Origin: Paenibacillus sp. FSL R7-0204 | Lineage (GTDB): Bacteria > Bacillota > Bacilli > Paenibacillales > Paenibacillaceae | Assembly (NCBI RefSeq): GCF_038002225.1 | Contig: NZ_JBBOCA010000001.1 | Span: 2,046,001-2,110,000 of the forward strand | Length of the DNA stretch: 64,000 nucleotides | Direction of reading: 5' to 3' | In this document: piece by piece, positions 55,917 to 64,000 of the stretch | How the letters are laid out: every line of letters starts with the position of its first letter | Position numbering within the stretch: the stretch's first letter is position 1 | Program-made: the position numbers and the translations under genes | Notes under the pieces: model-generated | Told to the model about the DNA's origin: nothing | Databases searched by the model: none | What the model saw: the letters and a program-made list of their open reading frames with translations, nothing else

Positions 55917-56031
55917 TAAGCCGACATTATTTGAAACACCTCGGCGGACGTATGACAGGGAATGAACTCCTTCTCATACGTCCGCCGCCGAAGCAGCTTA
56001 TATGAGCTGTGAAGGGTGTTTCTTTTTTTTT
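55917..56031 (+). ncRNA. Candidate structured small RNA with terminator, downstream of sbcC
   Basis: Outer stem GAAACACC (55933-55940) / GGTGTTTC (56015-56022) encloses two hairpins: a perfect 14-bp stem, CGGCGGACGTATGA (55942-55955) / TCATACGTCCGCCG (55974-55987), and CAGCTT/GAGCTG (55994-56009). A T8 run follows the outer stem. With the promoter just upstream this is a complete unit of about 115 nt and no ORF. It could instead be only an elaborate terminator of sbcC. I do not recognise it as a known RNA family. Confidence 0.5.
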
Positions 56032-56224
56032 GTCTTTTTTTGGGTCCACACTCAAAATTAGCAGCGGTCATACCCAATGGAGCACCCTCTACTAAGGCAA
56101 TCGAACAAAAGGTATGCGAAACCGAATACATTCTCCACAGCGAGGGTTAGCGAGCCAATTGTGCTAGTGGGTTATGCCCGGACCAAATGTACACGATAAA
56201 CCGAATTTGTTGTGACGCCCACCC

Positions 56225-56460
56225 TGTTATAATACAGCCTGCCTTACCTACACCCTCTGTTATCGTGATACGCCACTCCCATCCCTATTCCCCTGAGCCC
56301 CCACCTAATATCCAGATCCGCTTCTCTGCTCACCCTGATCCTTCCCTCCCTGTGAACCTGTTTCCACACTCCCTGATGCTCAGCCCTCTATTCCTTCATA
56401 GCATAGCTGCCTGCCCACTTTCCCTACCAATCCCAGCATAAGCCGCCCCGAACATCTGAT
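56225..56460 (+). other. Second extended -10 promoter and C-rich transcript region
   Basis: TGTTATAAT (56225-56233) sits in the same CCTGTTATAATACAGC word as at 55902-55916. The next 220 bases are rich in C and T and poor in G on this strand, with no convincing coding frame. The whole gap 55855-56735 (880 bases) holds the candidate RNA, this region, and a final 200 bases before the HIT gene in which I see nothing definite. Confidence 0.35.
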
Positions 56461-56735
56461 TTCACCGGAATATAGCCTTCCGCCTTTCGTAATTGCTCAA
56501 CATCCTGTATGATTAGTTCCATAGTTGAAATTTGTCGCGAAGCCGATCAGAGACATTCAGGCGTGTGCGCCCCGCAGAGCTCAAGCTGTATTGAACGTTA
56601 ACGGAGCATCGCCTGTGAGTGGCGGGTGGCCGTTGCACGAATAAGAGTTATGTTCGTGTCTGTTATCTCAGCTTGTGCTGCGGAAAGTGCCGGATGCAAG
56701 CTTCTGCAATACAAATTTTTTGGGAGGAAGCGTGT

Positions 56736-57095
56736 ATGGAAACTGTATTCAGCAAAATTATCGAAGGTGTAATCCCGTCCAAAAAGGTGTTCGAGAATGA
56801 GCGGATTCTGGCGTTCCACGATATTGAGCCTGCCGCCCCTGTGCATGTGCTTATTATCCCGAAGAAATACATCGCTTCCATGAACGAGGTTACGCCAGAC
56901 GATCTGCCGCTGATTGGCGAGATTCATGCCGTAGCACAGCAGCTTGCCGCAGAGCTCGGAATTGCTGATACCGGCTACCGGCTGATTAACAATTGCGGTC
57001 CGGACAGCGGGATGGCAGTGCCGCATCTGCATTATCATCTGCTGGGCGGAGCCAAGCTTGGTGCCCTAACCGGGAACTCCAGTTCTCATGCCTAA
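56736..57095 (+). CDS. HIT family nucleotide-binding protein (HINT type)
   Basis: 119-residue purine nucleoside phosphoramidase-like protein. The histidine triad is HLHYHLLGG near the C-terminus, and the N-terminal CIFCKI metal motif of longer HIT proteins is replaced by ETVFSKIIEGVIPSKKVF. GGGAGGA at 56722 supports ATG 56736. Located just ahead of rpsU, as often in Firmicutes. Confidence 0.94.
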   Translation: METVFSKIIEGVIPSKKVFENERILAFHDIEPAAPVHVLIIPKKYIASMNEVTPDDLPLIGEIHAVAQQLAAELGIADTGYRLINNCGPDSGMAVPHLHYHLLGGAKLGALTGNSSSHA

Positions 57096-57146
57096 GTAAT
57101 CAATCCAACTATATACAGCCTGGCTGAAAAAAGAATAACGCGAAGG

Positions 57147-57176
57147 TTGACACCTTATTTAGGTTTGACCTATAAT
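57147..57176 (+). promoter_or_regulatory. Sigma-A promoter of rpsU-yqeY
   Basis: Perfect TTGACA (57147-57152), 18 bp, perfect TATAAT (57171-57176): the strongest promoter in the window, as suits a ribosomal protein gene. Confidence 0.92.
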
Positions 57177-57237
57177 GAAAGGTGATGAACCGTGTTGTTA
57201 TGCTCTTGGACGGTCTGGTCGGAGGGAGGGAAAACTG

Positions 57238-57411
57238 GTGTCTGAAACGAAAGTTCGCAAAAACGAGACAATTGATGCTGCACTTCGTCGCTTTAAACGT
57301 TCCATTGCTAAGGATGGTGTCTTGGCTGAGGTGAAGAAACGCAAGCATTATGAGAAGCCAAGCGTAAAGCGCAAGAAGAAGTCTGAGGCTGCTCGTAAGA
57401 GAAAGTTTTAG
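57238..57411 (+). CDS. rpsU: Small ribosomal subunit protein bS21
   Basis: 57-residue, very basic protein ([21 protein letters not shown]-terminus rich in Lys/Arg) that sits near the 16S rRNA 3' end and helps initiation. GTG at 57238 follows GGAGGGAGG (57221-57229); upstream in-frame starts are rejected by family length. Cotranscribed with yqeY, 15 bases downstream. Confidence 0.97.
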   Translation: MSETKVRKNETIDAALRRFKRSIAKDGVLAEVKKRKHYEKPSVKRKKKSEAARKRKF

Positions 57412-57426
57412 GAGGATTACCCACGC

Positions 57427-57870
57427 ATGAATCTTAGCGAACGATTAAACGAAGATATGAAGCAAGCGATGAAGAGTAAGGACAAGTTCACACTCTCCAC
57501 CATTCGAATGGTTCGTTCTACAATAAAGTATCTTGAAATAGATTTGAAGAGAACATTAGACGACAACGAAGTGCTTGATATCCTTAGTCGTGAGATCAAA
57601 CAGCGCAAAGATGCCCTCCAAGAATTTGAAGCAGCGGGTCGCGATGAGCTTGCCGCGAGTACTAAGGCAGAAATCGAGATTATCATTAAATATCTTCCCG
57701 AGCAGCTTACCGAAGAAGAAATTAAAGTAATTGTACAGCAGACCATCCAGGAAACCGGTGCTTCTTCGAAAAGTGAAATGGGTAAGGTGATGAGCGCACT
57801 GATGCCTAAGGTCAAAGGTCGCGCCGATGGTAAACTCGTGAACCAGGCGGTTCAGCAATTTCTGCAATAA
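57427..57870 (+). CDS. yqeY: GatB/YqeY domain protein
   Basis: 147 residues matching the YqeY family: an all-helical protein related to the tail domain of the amidotransferase subunit GatB. Motifs include MKSKDKFTLSTIRMVRSTIK and YLPEQLTEEEI. Proposed to bind tRNA; its function is not settled. TAGGAGG precedes the ATG, and it is paired with rpsU in most Firmicutes. Confidence 0.96.
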   Translation: MNLSERLNEDMKQAMKSKDKFTLSTIRMVRSTIKYLEIDLKRTLDDNEVLDILSREIKQRKDALQEFEAAGRDELAASTKAEIEIIIKYLPEQLTEEEIKVIVQQTIQETGASSKSEMGKVMSALMPKVKGRADGKLVNQAVQQFLQ

Positions 57871-57881
57871 TATAACGCTAG

Positions 57882-57906
57882 CACCCCTTTCATTAGGGGT
57901 GTTTTT
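57882..57906 (+). terminator. Terminator of rpsU-yqeY
   Basis: CACCCCT (57882-57888) and AGGGGTG (57895-57901) followed by TTTTT. Confidence 0.93.
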
Positions 57907-57922
57907 CATTATGTGGAGCTTT

Positions 57923-57950
57923 TTGGATAGATCTGCGTATAAGGTATACT
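57923..57950 (+). promoter_or_regulatory. Promoter of nfeD-floA
   Basis: TTGGAT (57923-57928), 16 bp, TATACT (57945-57950), about 76 bases before the nfeD start. Confidence 0.6.
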
Positions 57951-58026
57951 GAGAATTATATGCAGGCTTACATAAAATGATAAGTTGAGAATGCAAATGG
58001 TTCATGTACAAAAGGGGGGCGCAGGC

Positions 58027-59409
58027 TTGAATAAGTTACGCACCATCATATTTTCCTGTATCGCAGCCTTAATGGTTCTTCTGTTCCTGCCGGTGGCAGG
58101 GACCGTTCAGGCGGATAATGAAGCGGTCCGCGCACCGGGAGCGGCCTCGGGTACAGTGGTCAGCGGACCTGTGTTCATTATTCCGGTGGACCAGGAGATT
58201 GAGCGGGGTCTGCAGAGCTTTCTGGAACGGGGCTTTCAGGAAGCAGCGAATTACGGCGCAGTTCTGATTGTTCTGGAGATCGATACACCTGGAGGACGGG
58301 TGGATTCCGCCGAACGAATTGGCACCCTGGTCAGAGACAGCAAGATCCCGGCCGTGGCCTATATTAAAGGCAACGCCGCTTCCGCAGGCAGCTATATTGC
58401 ACTGAGCGCGGACGCTATTATCATGAAGCCGGGGAGTATGATCGGGGCCGCTTCGCTGGTGGACACAAACGGGAAGAGCGTGGAAGACGCCAAGATGATT
58501 TCGTACTGGAAATCCAAAATGATCGGGGCTGCCTCGCTGAACGGGCGTGATCCTGAAGTGGCTGCCGGCATGATGGATGTTCATGTGGTAGTTAACCGCC
58601 CGGAGCTGGGTGTGAACAAGCAGGCGGGCGAGATTATCGCTCTGAGCAGCAATGAAGCGCTTCAGGCCGGTTACGCCGACCGGATTGCAGGAACGGAGCA
58701 GGAGGCGATTACCTGGCTGGGCTACTCGACAGACGACATTTTTCGCGTTGAGCATACAGGTGCGGAGAAAATGTCGCAATTTCTGACCCATCCGGTAGTC
58801 ATGACGATTCTGCTCTTTGTGGGCATCGCCGGTGTGTTTATCGAGCTGCTGGTGCCCGGCTTCGGGGTGCCCGGAATTGTCGGTACGCTGGCATTCGCCC
58901 TCTACTTCTTCGGTAACTATGTGGCCGGCTTCGCCGGGGCGGAGACGCTGTTGCTGTTCATTCTGGGGCTGGTGATGCTAATTCTGGAGCTGTTTGTGCC
59001 GAGCTTCGGTATTCTGGGGATACTCGGTTCCATCAGTCTGGTGGCGGGTGTTGTGAGGGCTGCTTACAGCTTTACACATGCGCTGTTCAGCCTTGGCATT
59101 GCTTTTTCAGCGGCGGCTGTGGTCATTGTGTTTGTGGCCGTAGTCTTCAAGGAGCGGGGAATCTGGAACCGGTTCATCCTTCAGGATAGCCTTACCAGAG
59201 AGAAAGGGTTTGTGCCTGTCCCGGAGAAGCTGCGTCTGATCGGAGCCTCCGGCATGAGTGTAACCCCGCTGCGTCCGGCCGGAACCGCCACCTTTGACGG
59301 TGAACGGATTGATGTGGTGACAGAAGGCGGGTTCATCGAGGCACAGACTGCCGTATCCGTGGTGAAGGTTGAGGGCGGCCGTGTGGTAGTGAAGGAAGCT
59401 GTGAAATAA
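58027..59409 (+). CDS. NfeD-type membrane protein with ClpP-like serine protease domain
   Basis: 460 residues. Signal peptide (about 1-30), a ClpP/SppA-like protease domain (about 45-240; the probable nucleophile Ser lies in [10 protein letters not shown] and the Lys partner in the following MIGAAS..KSVEDAK segment), four membrane helices (about 255-375) and a C-terminal OB-fold NfeD domain ([19 protein letters not shown]). Works with the flotillin encoded next to it in membrane organisation. AAAAGGGGGG before TTG 58027 sets the start. Matches B. subtilis YqeZ. Confidence 0.93.
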   Translation: MNKLRTIIFSCIAALMVLLFLPVAGTVQADNEAVRAPGAASGTVVSGPVFIIPVDQEIERGLQSFLERGFQEAANYGAVLIVLEIDTPGGRVDSAERIGTLVRDSKIPAVAYIKGNAASAGSYIALSADAIIMKPGSMIGAASLVDTNGKSVEDAKMISYWKSKMIGAASLNGRDPEVAAGMMDVHVVVNRPELGVNKQAGEIIALSSNEALQAGYADRIAGTEQEAITWLGYSTDDIFRVEHTGAEKMSQFLTHPVVMTILLFVGIAGVFIELLVPGFGVPGIVGTLAFALYFFGNYVAGFAGAETLLLFILGLVMLILELFVPSFGILGILGSISLVAGVVRAAYSFTHALFSLGIAFSAAAVVIVFVAVVFKERGIWNRFILQDSLTREKGFVPVPEKLRLIGASGMSVTPLRPAGTATFDGERIDVVTEGGFIEAQTAVSVVKVEGGRVVVKEAVK

Positions 59410-59447
59410 TTTTTACATATATCAAAATATGGGAGGCTGGTAAGCGT

Positions 59448-60449
59448 ATGTTGGAAGCATCTATGATAACTTTTTTGCTGATCGCGGTAGCCGTGATTAT
59501 TGTACTAAGCGTCTTCTTCAGCTTTTTCCCGGTAATGCTGTGGGTGTCCGCATGGGCCTCCGGGGTCAAAATCAGCATTATCACGCTGGTAGCGATGCGT
59601 CTGCGCCGGGTAACACCGAGCCGGATTGTCAATCCGCTGATTAAGGCGACCAAGGCCGGACTGGGGCTGAATATCAATCAGCTTGAGAGCCATTATCTGG
59701 CCGGAGGGAATGTAGACCGGGTAGTGAACGCGCTGATTGCCGCCCAGAGAGCGGATATTCCGCTGGAATTCACACGTGCCGCCGCCATCGATCTGGCCGG
59801 GCGCGACGTGCTGCTGGCGGTTCAGATGAGCGTTAACCCGCGTGTCATTGAGACGCCTATTGTTGCGGCTGTGGCCAAGAACGGGATTGAAGTCAAGGTC
59901 AAGGCACGGGTAACGGTGCGGGCCAATATCGACCGGCTGGTCGGCGGTGCGGGCGAAGAGACGATTATTGCCCGTGTCGGCGAGGGGATTGTAACCACAG
60001 TCGGCTCCAGTAACTCGCATAAGGATGTGCTGGAGAATCCGGATTCCATTTCCCGCACCGTTTTATCCAAGGGTCTGGACTCGGGGACTGCCTTTGAAAT
60101 TCTGTCCATTGATATTGCGGATGTGGATGTAGGCAAGAACATTGGTGCGTACCTGCAGACCGAACAGGCAGAAGCAGATAAGCGTATCGCCCAGGCGAAG
60201 GCTGAAGAACGCCGGGCGATGGCAGTTGCCCATGAGCAGGAGATGAAGGCCCGCGTGGTCGAGATGAAGGCGCTGGTCGTTGAATCCGAATCCCAGGTTC
60301 CCTTGGCGATGGCCGAAGCGCTGCGCTCCGGCAAGCTTGGCGTGATGGATTATATGAATCTGAAAAATATCGAGGCAGATACGCAGATGCGCGGCTCCCT
60401 CGGCAAACTAAACGATGGGGACGACAGCAGCCGTCCGCCTCACAAATAA
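59448..60449 (+). CDS. floA: Flotillin-like protein FloA
   Basis: 333-residue SPFH protein that forms membrane microdomain assemblies. N-terminal membrane-inserted hairpin (about 5-30), SPFH domain ([20 protein letters not shown] onward) and a C-terminal coiled coil rich in Glu-Ala ([20 protein letters not shown]). GGGAGG precedes the ATG. Directly after nfeD, as in Bacillus yqeZ-yqfA. Confidence 0.97.
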   Translation: MLEASMITFLLIAVAVIIVLSVFFSFFPVMLWVSAWASGVKISIITLVAMRLRRVTPSRIVNPLIKATKAGLGLNINQLESHYLAGGNVDRVVNALIAAQRADIPLEFTRAAAIDLAGRDVLLAVQMSVNPRVIETPIVAAVAKNGIEVKVKARVTVRANIDRLVGGAGEETIIARVGEGIVTTVGSSNSHKDVLENPDSISRTVLSKGLDSGTAFEILSIDIADVDVGKNIGAYLQTEQAEADKRIAQAKAEERRAMAVAHEQEMKARVVEMKALVVESESQVPLAMAEALRSGKLGVMDYMNLKNIEADTQMRGSLGKLNDGDDSSRPPHK

Positions 60450-60465
60450 AGGGATGTGAGCTCCC

Positions 60466-61062
60466 ATGAGCGGCATGATCTATTTCCTGGTGCTGGCGGC
60501 CATAGCGATCATCACCAATCTGAACAAAAAGAAGGGCAAAGACAAACAGGTCCCGCGCGGGGGGATGCCTACTTTTGGCGGCGGCGGAGGGAACCTTGGC
60601 AATCCGCTGCCCCGCCGCCGGAAGGCCGAGCGTGAGGAGCAGCGTGGCAGCGGTTTTCCGGCACCCGCTGAAACAAGAGCGGAACCGGACCAGCCTGCCC
60701 CGCAGCCGGATGCACAGGAGGCACCGTCTTCGCCAGCATGGGCTGAGGCCGAGCCGCCGGCTGCCGGTGATGAGACCGGCGAAGGGGTGTCTTTGGAACA
60801 GGCCGATGATCTGGACAGCGTGGAGGCCCGCACAGCACGTATGCAGCGGGAGCTTGAGGAGCTGCAGGCTGCCTTCGACGGAATGGCGGCTGCTGTCCCG
60901 TCTGCGGGCTCTGAAGCAGGTGGAGAGGGCACTGGCGCAGCTTCACCAGCATTCGCCAGCCATCCGCTCACAGGCGACCCTGACGCGTTGCGCAGCGGTC
61001 TGGTGTGGGCGGAGGTGCTGGGGCCGCCCCGCGCCCGCCAGCCGCATTCCACGCGGCGTTAA
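60466..61062 (+). CDS. Hypothetical membrane-anchored, disordered protein
   Basis: 198 residues not recognised. One N-terminal membrane helix (MIYFLVLAAIAIITNLNKKK), then a basic Gly-rich stretch and a long Pro/Ala/Glu disordered region with one predicted helix (DDLDSVEARTARMQRELEEL). The position 16 bases after floA suggests an accessory of the flotillin operon. The high GC here gives open frames in other phases, but this one has the membrane helix and conserved placement. It ends at a terminator. Confidence 0.75.
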   Translation: MSGMIYFLVLAAIAIITNLNKKKGKDKQVPRGGMPTFGGGGGNLGNPLPRRRKAEREEQRGSGFPAPAETRAEPDQPAPQPDAQEAPSSPAWAEAEPPAAGDETGEGVSLEQADDLDSVEARTARMQRELEELQAAFDGMAAAVPSAGSEAGGEGTGAASPAFASHPLTGDPDALRSGLVWAEVLGPPRARQPHSTRR

Positions 61063-61105
61063 GAACTTGCCTTCGCTTTCTGGCCAACATGTATGCTGCA
61101 TATAA

Positions 61106-61147
61106 GCCTGAATCCATTCCTTAGCGGGAAGGGATTCAGGCTTTTTT
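61106..61147 (+). terminator. Terminator of nfeD-floA operon
   Basis: GCCTGAATCC (61106-61115) pairs with GGATTCAGGC (61132-61141), followed by TTTTTT. Confidence 0.93.
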
Positions 61148-61242
61148 GCTATTTTGCCGGGAGACCGCATGTGAGTTCTTCTCATAAACGGCCGCCCTGC
61201 CGCATAAGGTGTACAGAAGGCAGGAAGGGGGAGCGTCTACTT

Positions 61243-61536
61243 ATGACCCGTATCGGCCGCAGGCTGCGGGGATGGACAAACGGGATATTGGATCTTCCGC
61301 AGGATGTGCTGCAGGAGATGCCCCGGATCACCCTGATCGGCAATAAGGAGCTGTATATTGAGAACCACCGCGGCGTGCTGCATTTTTCTTCGGAGCAGCT
61401 CAGGCTGGCATTAACCCAAGGAGTGCTGGAGATTTCCGGCGAAGGACTGGTCATTCGCAACATTCTGGGCCAGGAGCTTGCCGTCATTGGAGTAATCGGT
61501 GAAATCAGATATAAGGAAAGTGGGGAGAATCCATGA
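61243..61536 (+). CDS. yqfC: Sporulation protein YqfC
   Basis: 97-residue YabP-like protein (TRIGRRLRGWTNGILDLPQD; GVLEISGEGLVIRNI), known in B. subtilis as a sigma-E-dependent mother cell protein of unknown mechanism. AAGGGGG at 61225 supports ATG 61243; the longer upstream frame crosses the terminator and is rejected. The last four bases (ATGA) overlap yqfD. Confidence 0.94.
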   Translation: MTRIGRRLRGWTNGILDLPQDVLQEMPRITLIGNKELYIENHRGVLHFSSEQLRLALTQGVLEISGEGLVIRNILGQELAVIGVIGEIRYKESGENP

Positions 61537-62714
61537 AAGAACCGCCTCTGTCATCACTGCGGGGGTTCGTTACACTGCATGTGAGCGGACCGCAGGTGGA
61601 GAAATTCATTAATGCTGTAACCGGAGCGGGCATCATCATCTGGGATGTGAGGCCTGCCGGGGACGGCGCTTCTTTGAATCTGCTGCTGGATGACTTTTTC
61701 CGGCTCCGCCCGCTCCTCAAAAAGACAGGCTGCCTTATGCATGTTACAGCCAGGCACGGACTTCCCTTTCGCCTCGCGCGCTTGTGGAGACGGAAATTTT
61801 TTGCCGCAGGGATACTGATCTTCGGTGTAGGCCTGCTGCTGCTCTCCTCGATGATCTGGAGCGTCAAGGTGGAAGGGAATACCCGCATTCCGACCGAGGA
61901 CATTCTGGAAGCCGCACGTAAGGAAGGCGTCTACCCGTTTCAGTGGATTTGGCGCATGCAGGAGTCGGACGAGCTCTCCCGGGAGCTGACCACCCTGGTT
62001 CCGGGCTTGACTTGGGCCGGGTTCCACCGGAACGGGACGAGCATTACCATACAGGTCGTCGAAGCCGACCGCCCGGATAATAAACCGCTGCTCAGCCAGC
62101 GCCATCTCATCAGCCGGACCGATGCGGTGGTGACTGAAATCTATGCGGAGCAGGGCAGACCGGTGGTCAGCCGGAATTCGCGGGTCAAAAAAGGGGACAT
62201 CCTCATCTCCGGAGCACTGGGTGACGAAGAGAATACCGAGTTTGTTGTCGCCAAAGGCATGGTTAAAGGCCTAGTATGGCATGAATATAATCTGGAGGTA
62301 CCGCTCAAAAGAACGGGCAGTGCGTATACAGGAGAACGCAAGGACCGCACCTATCTCGTTCTCGGCAAGTGGGCGATTCAGCTGTGGGGCTACGGGGACT
62401 CCGGGTTTGCAAAGTCACGTACGCTTTCAGAGCCCGACATGCTGTCGTGGCGTTCTTTTCAGCTGCCGCTGGGCCTGATGACCGAGAAGGAACTGGAGAT
62501 CAAGGCTACCGCTGAAGCGCTTACTCCAGAGGCAGCCAGAGCGGAGGGACTAACGCGGGCCAAGAGCGATATTTTGGCGCGTTACGGCGCTGATAGCGTC
62601 ATCAAAAGTCAAAAAATTTTGCATGAGAAGAAAGAGAATGGTAAAGTTTATATGAAAGTGCTGTTTGAGGTGGAAGAGAGAATCGCGGAAGAACTTCCGA
62701 TAGTAAACAATTGA
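61533..62714 (+). CDS. yqfD: Sporulation protein YqfD
   Basis: 393-residue sporulation membrane protein. An N-terminal cytosolic part is followed by one membrane helix (about 88-110, FFAAGILIFGVGLLLLSSMI) and a large extracytoplasmic domain (VEGNTRIPTEDILEAA and beta repeats), which faces the space between mother cell and forespore. Translationally coupled to yqfC, and phoH follows, as in Bacillus. Confidence 0.95.
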   Translation: MKEPPLSSLRGFVTLHVSGPQVEKFINAVTGAGIIIWDVRPAGDGASLNLLLDDFFRLRPLLKKTGCLMHVTARHGLPFRLARLWRRKFFAAGILIFGVGLLLLSSMIWSVKVEGNTRIPTEDILEAARKEGVYPFQWIWRMQESDELSRELTTLVPGLTWAGFHRNGTSITIQVVEADRPDNKPLLSQRHLISRTDAVVTEIYAEQGRPVVSRNSRVKKGDILISGALGDEENTEFVVAKGMVKGLVWHEYNLEVPLKRTGSAYTGERKDRTYLVLGKWAIQLWGYGDSGFAKSRTLSEPDMLSWRSFQLPLGLMTEKELEIKATAEALTPEAARAEGLTRAKSDILARYGADSVIKSQKILHEKKENGKVYMKVLFEVEERIAEELPIVNN

Positions 62715-62729
62715 GGAGAATGAGGCTAC

Positions 62730-63701
62730 TTGTCAGAACAGACTGCAAGCATTCAAATATCTTTGCACAATGCGGGAGAAGCGCAATCCCTGTTCGGCCC
62801 GCAGGACGGATTCCTGAAAATCATTGAGAAAGAAATTCCGGCTGTTATTAACTCACGCGAGGCCGAAATTACGATTCGCGGTACGGAGCGGGAAGTGGAC
62901 ATGCTGGGCCAGCTCTTCAACGTGCTGCTGTCACTCGTACGCGGGGGTTATATATTGAGCGAACGCGATGTGCAGTATGCCGTGGAGCTGGCGAAGGATT
63001 TCCGTGCCGACCAGCTGCTGGACCTGTTCAAGGGCGAGATTACAACCACCTTCCGCGGCAAGCCGATCCGTGTCAAGACGATTGGTCAGAAGCATTATGT
63101 GAGCACCATCAAAAAGCGTGATATCGTCTTCGGCATTGGCCCGGCGGGCACAGGCAAGACTTATCTGGCTGTGGTCCTCGCGGTGACGGCGCTGAAGGAA
63201 GGCTCGGTCAAACGGATCGTGCTTACGCGTCCGGCTGTAGAGGCCGGGGAGAACCTGGGCTTCCTCCCGGGAGATTTGCAGGAGAAGGTAGATCCGTATC
63301 TGCGGCCGCTCTACGACGCCTTGTACGACGTTATGGGGCCTGATCAGGTGGCGAAAGCGCTGGAGCGCGGGCTGATCGAGATTGCACCGCTTGCCTATAT
63401 GCGCGGACGTACGCTGGAGGATGCTTTTATCATCCTTGATGAAGCGCAGAATACCACGCCCGAACAAATGAAAATGTTCCTCACCCGTCTGGGCTTCGGC
63501 TCCAAGATGGTCATCACGGGCGATGTGACCCAGATCGATTTGCCGCGCGGCAAGAAGTCAGGGCTGATCGAAGCCAAAACGATTCTTTCCGGTATCGAGG
63601 AGCTTGGCTTTGTCTACTTCGCTGAGCAGGACGTTGTCCGTCATTCCCTTGTACAGAAAATTATCGTTGCCTATGACCGCTCTGCCGAAAACCTCCAATA
63701 A
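62730..63701 (+). CDS. PhoH-like ATPase
   Basis: 323-residue cytosolic P-loop protein of the PhoH/YbeZ family. Walker A GPAGTGKTYLAVVLAV near residue 140, Walker B AFIILDEAQNTTPEQM, then GDVTQIDLP. It is linked to RNA metabolism and ribosome maturation through neighbouring ybeY in many genomes. Start TTG at 62730 with GAGGAGAATGAGG upstream. Sits between yqfD and yqfF, as in Bacillus. Confidence 0.95.
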   Translation: MSEQTASIQISLHNAGEAQSLFGPQDGFLKIIEKEIPAVINSREAEITIRGTEREVDMLGQLFNVLLSLVRGGYILSERDVQYAVELAKDFRADQLLDLFKGEITTTFRGKPIRVKTIGQKHYVSTIKKRDIVFGIGPAGTGKTYLAVVLAVTALKEGSVKRIVLTRPAVEAGENLGFLPGDLQEKVDPYLRPLYDALYDVMGPDQVAKALERGLIEIAPLAYMRGRTLEDAFIILDEAQNTTPEQMKMFLTRLGFGSKMVITGDVTQIDLPRGKKSGLIEAKTILSGIEELGFVYFAEQDVVRHSLVQKIIVAYDRSAENLQ

Positions 63702-63718
63702 AAAAGGGGATTGTCTTC

Positions 63719-64000
63719 ATGGCCTCAAAGCAACCATCGAAATTAAGCGGATTTGTATATAGCAGTAGCGGATGGAAGTATAGCGCGGTGACGCGCTATG
63801 CTCTTTTCCTGTTACTGGCCGTTGTTTTCTACCTCAGCCTGTCCTCTGATCTGCTGCCCAAAAGGTATGATATCAAAGAGGGAACCCGCAGTGCCAAGGA
63901 GATTACAGCTCCCAAGCAAATTCTGGACACCAACGCCAAGCTCAAGGCCCAGGAGACTGCTGCAGAGAATGTGACCAACCGTTATGCCATTATTCCTATC
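63719..64000 (+). CDS. 7TM-HD cyclic di-AMP phosphodiesterase PgpH/YqfF (5' part)
   Basis: Only the first 94 codons are inside the window. ATG 63719 follows AAAAGGGGA. A basic N-terminus, a first membrane helix (about 27-45, YALFLLLAVVFYLSLSS) and the start of the extracellular 7TMR-HDED domain (YDIKEGTRSAKEITAPKQI) match YqfF. The HD catalytic domain lies beyond the end. Placement after phoH agrees with Bacillus. Confidence 0.9.
   Translation, partial: MASKQPSKLSGFVYSSSGWKYSAVTRYALFLLLAVVFYLSLSSDLLPKRYDIKEGTRSAKEITAPKQILDTNAKLKAQETAAENVTNRYAIIPI

Noticed and set aside
55916..56131. 71-codon reverse-strand frame over the candidate small RNA
   Set aside because: It crosses the T-rich terminator and perfect hairpin, so its conserved-looking parts are RNA structure; no family recognised.
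56187..56441. 84-codon frame in the C-rich tract before the HIT gene
   Set aside because: Pro/Ser/Leu-rich translation with no ribosome site; composition follows base skew.

Overview
The window is chromosomal DNA of an endospore-forming Firmicute, almost certainly a Paenibacillus. Evidence: sporulation genes (gpr, spoIIP, yqfC, yqfD), moderately high GC for a Bacillus relative, a gene order that follows the Bacillus subtilis gpr-spoIIP-yqxA-lepA-hemW-hrcA-grpE-dnaK-dnaJ ... prmA-rsmE-mtaB-yqeW ... rpsU-yqeY-nfeD-floA-yqfC-yqfD-phoH-yqfF segment, SLH-anchored surface proteins, a YesM/YesN-controlled sugar ABC importer, and several families of short dispersed intergenic repeats. No rRNA, tRNA, CRISPR, prophage or intact insertion sequence was seen.

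Layout. 0-12.7 kb: the conserved core with germination protease, SpoIIP, a YqxA-like protein, elongation factor 4, HemW, an ArgA-like GNAT enzyme, then the CIRCE-controlled hrcA-grpE-dnaK-dnaJ heat-shock operon. 12.7-22.8 kb: an insertion absent from the Bacillus order, holding a large cell-wall-anchored subtilase, small stress-type proteins, a soluble PAS chemoreceptor, an ECF sigma/anti-sigma pair and 3-methyladenine glycosylase. 22.9-27 kb: the core resumes with prmA, a site-2 protease homologue, rsmE and mtaB. 27-32.5 kb: an eight-domain Big2 secreted protein, a Na/Pi-cotransporter family protein (the yqeW position) and an RlmI-type methyltransferase.

32.9-42.2 kb: a carbohydrate locus, with two sugar ABC permeases, a YesM/YesN two-component pair, a lipoprotein binding protein, a KdgF-like cupin and a heparinase II/III-type lyase. 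It fits import and intracellular degradation of a uronic-acid oligosaccharide; no ATPase gene is present, so a shared MsmX-type ATPase is inferred. 42.7-55.9 kb: DNA break repair, addB-addA and sbcD-sbcC. 56.7 kb to the end: HIT protein, rpsU-yqeY, nfeD-floA, and the yqfC-yqfD-phoH-yqfF block (yqfF/pgpH runs off the window).

The least explained material is between the genes. (1) Five intergenic regions carry 13-bp palindromic modules of form TGYA-N5-TACA/TGCA. In two regions 10 kb apart the four modules start at exactly the same relative offsets (0, 51, 113, 164) although the DNA between them has diverged; another region is a 51-52 bp periodic array. These spacings are close to whole helical turns. 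(2) Three oriented palindromes built on GAAACGGTACCGTCC lie between core genes. (3) A 64-bp tandem repeat abuts the prmA ribosome binding site. (4) A dispersed repeat of about 60 bp precedes both the Big2 gene and sbcD. (5) A promoter, three-way-junction RNA and terminator unit follows sbcC. These are the best candidates for something undescribed.
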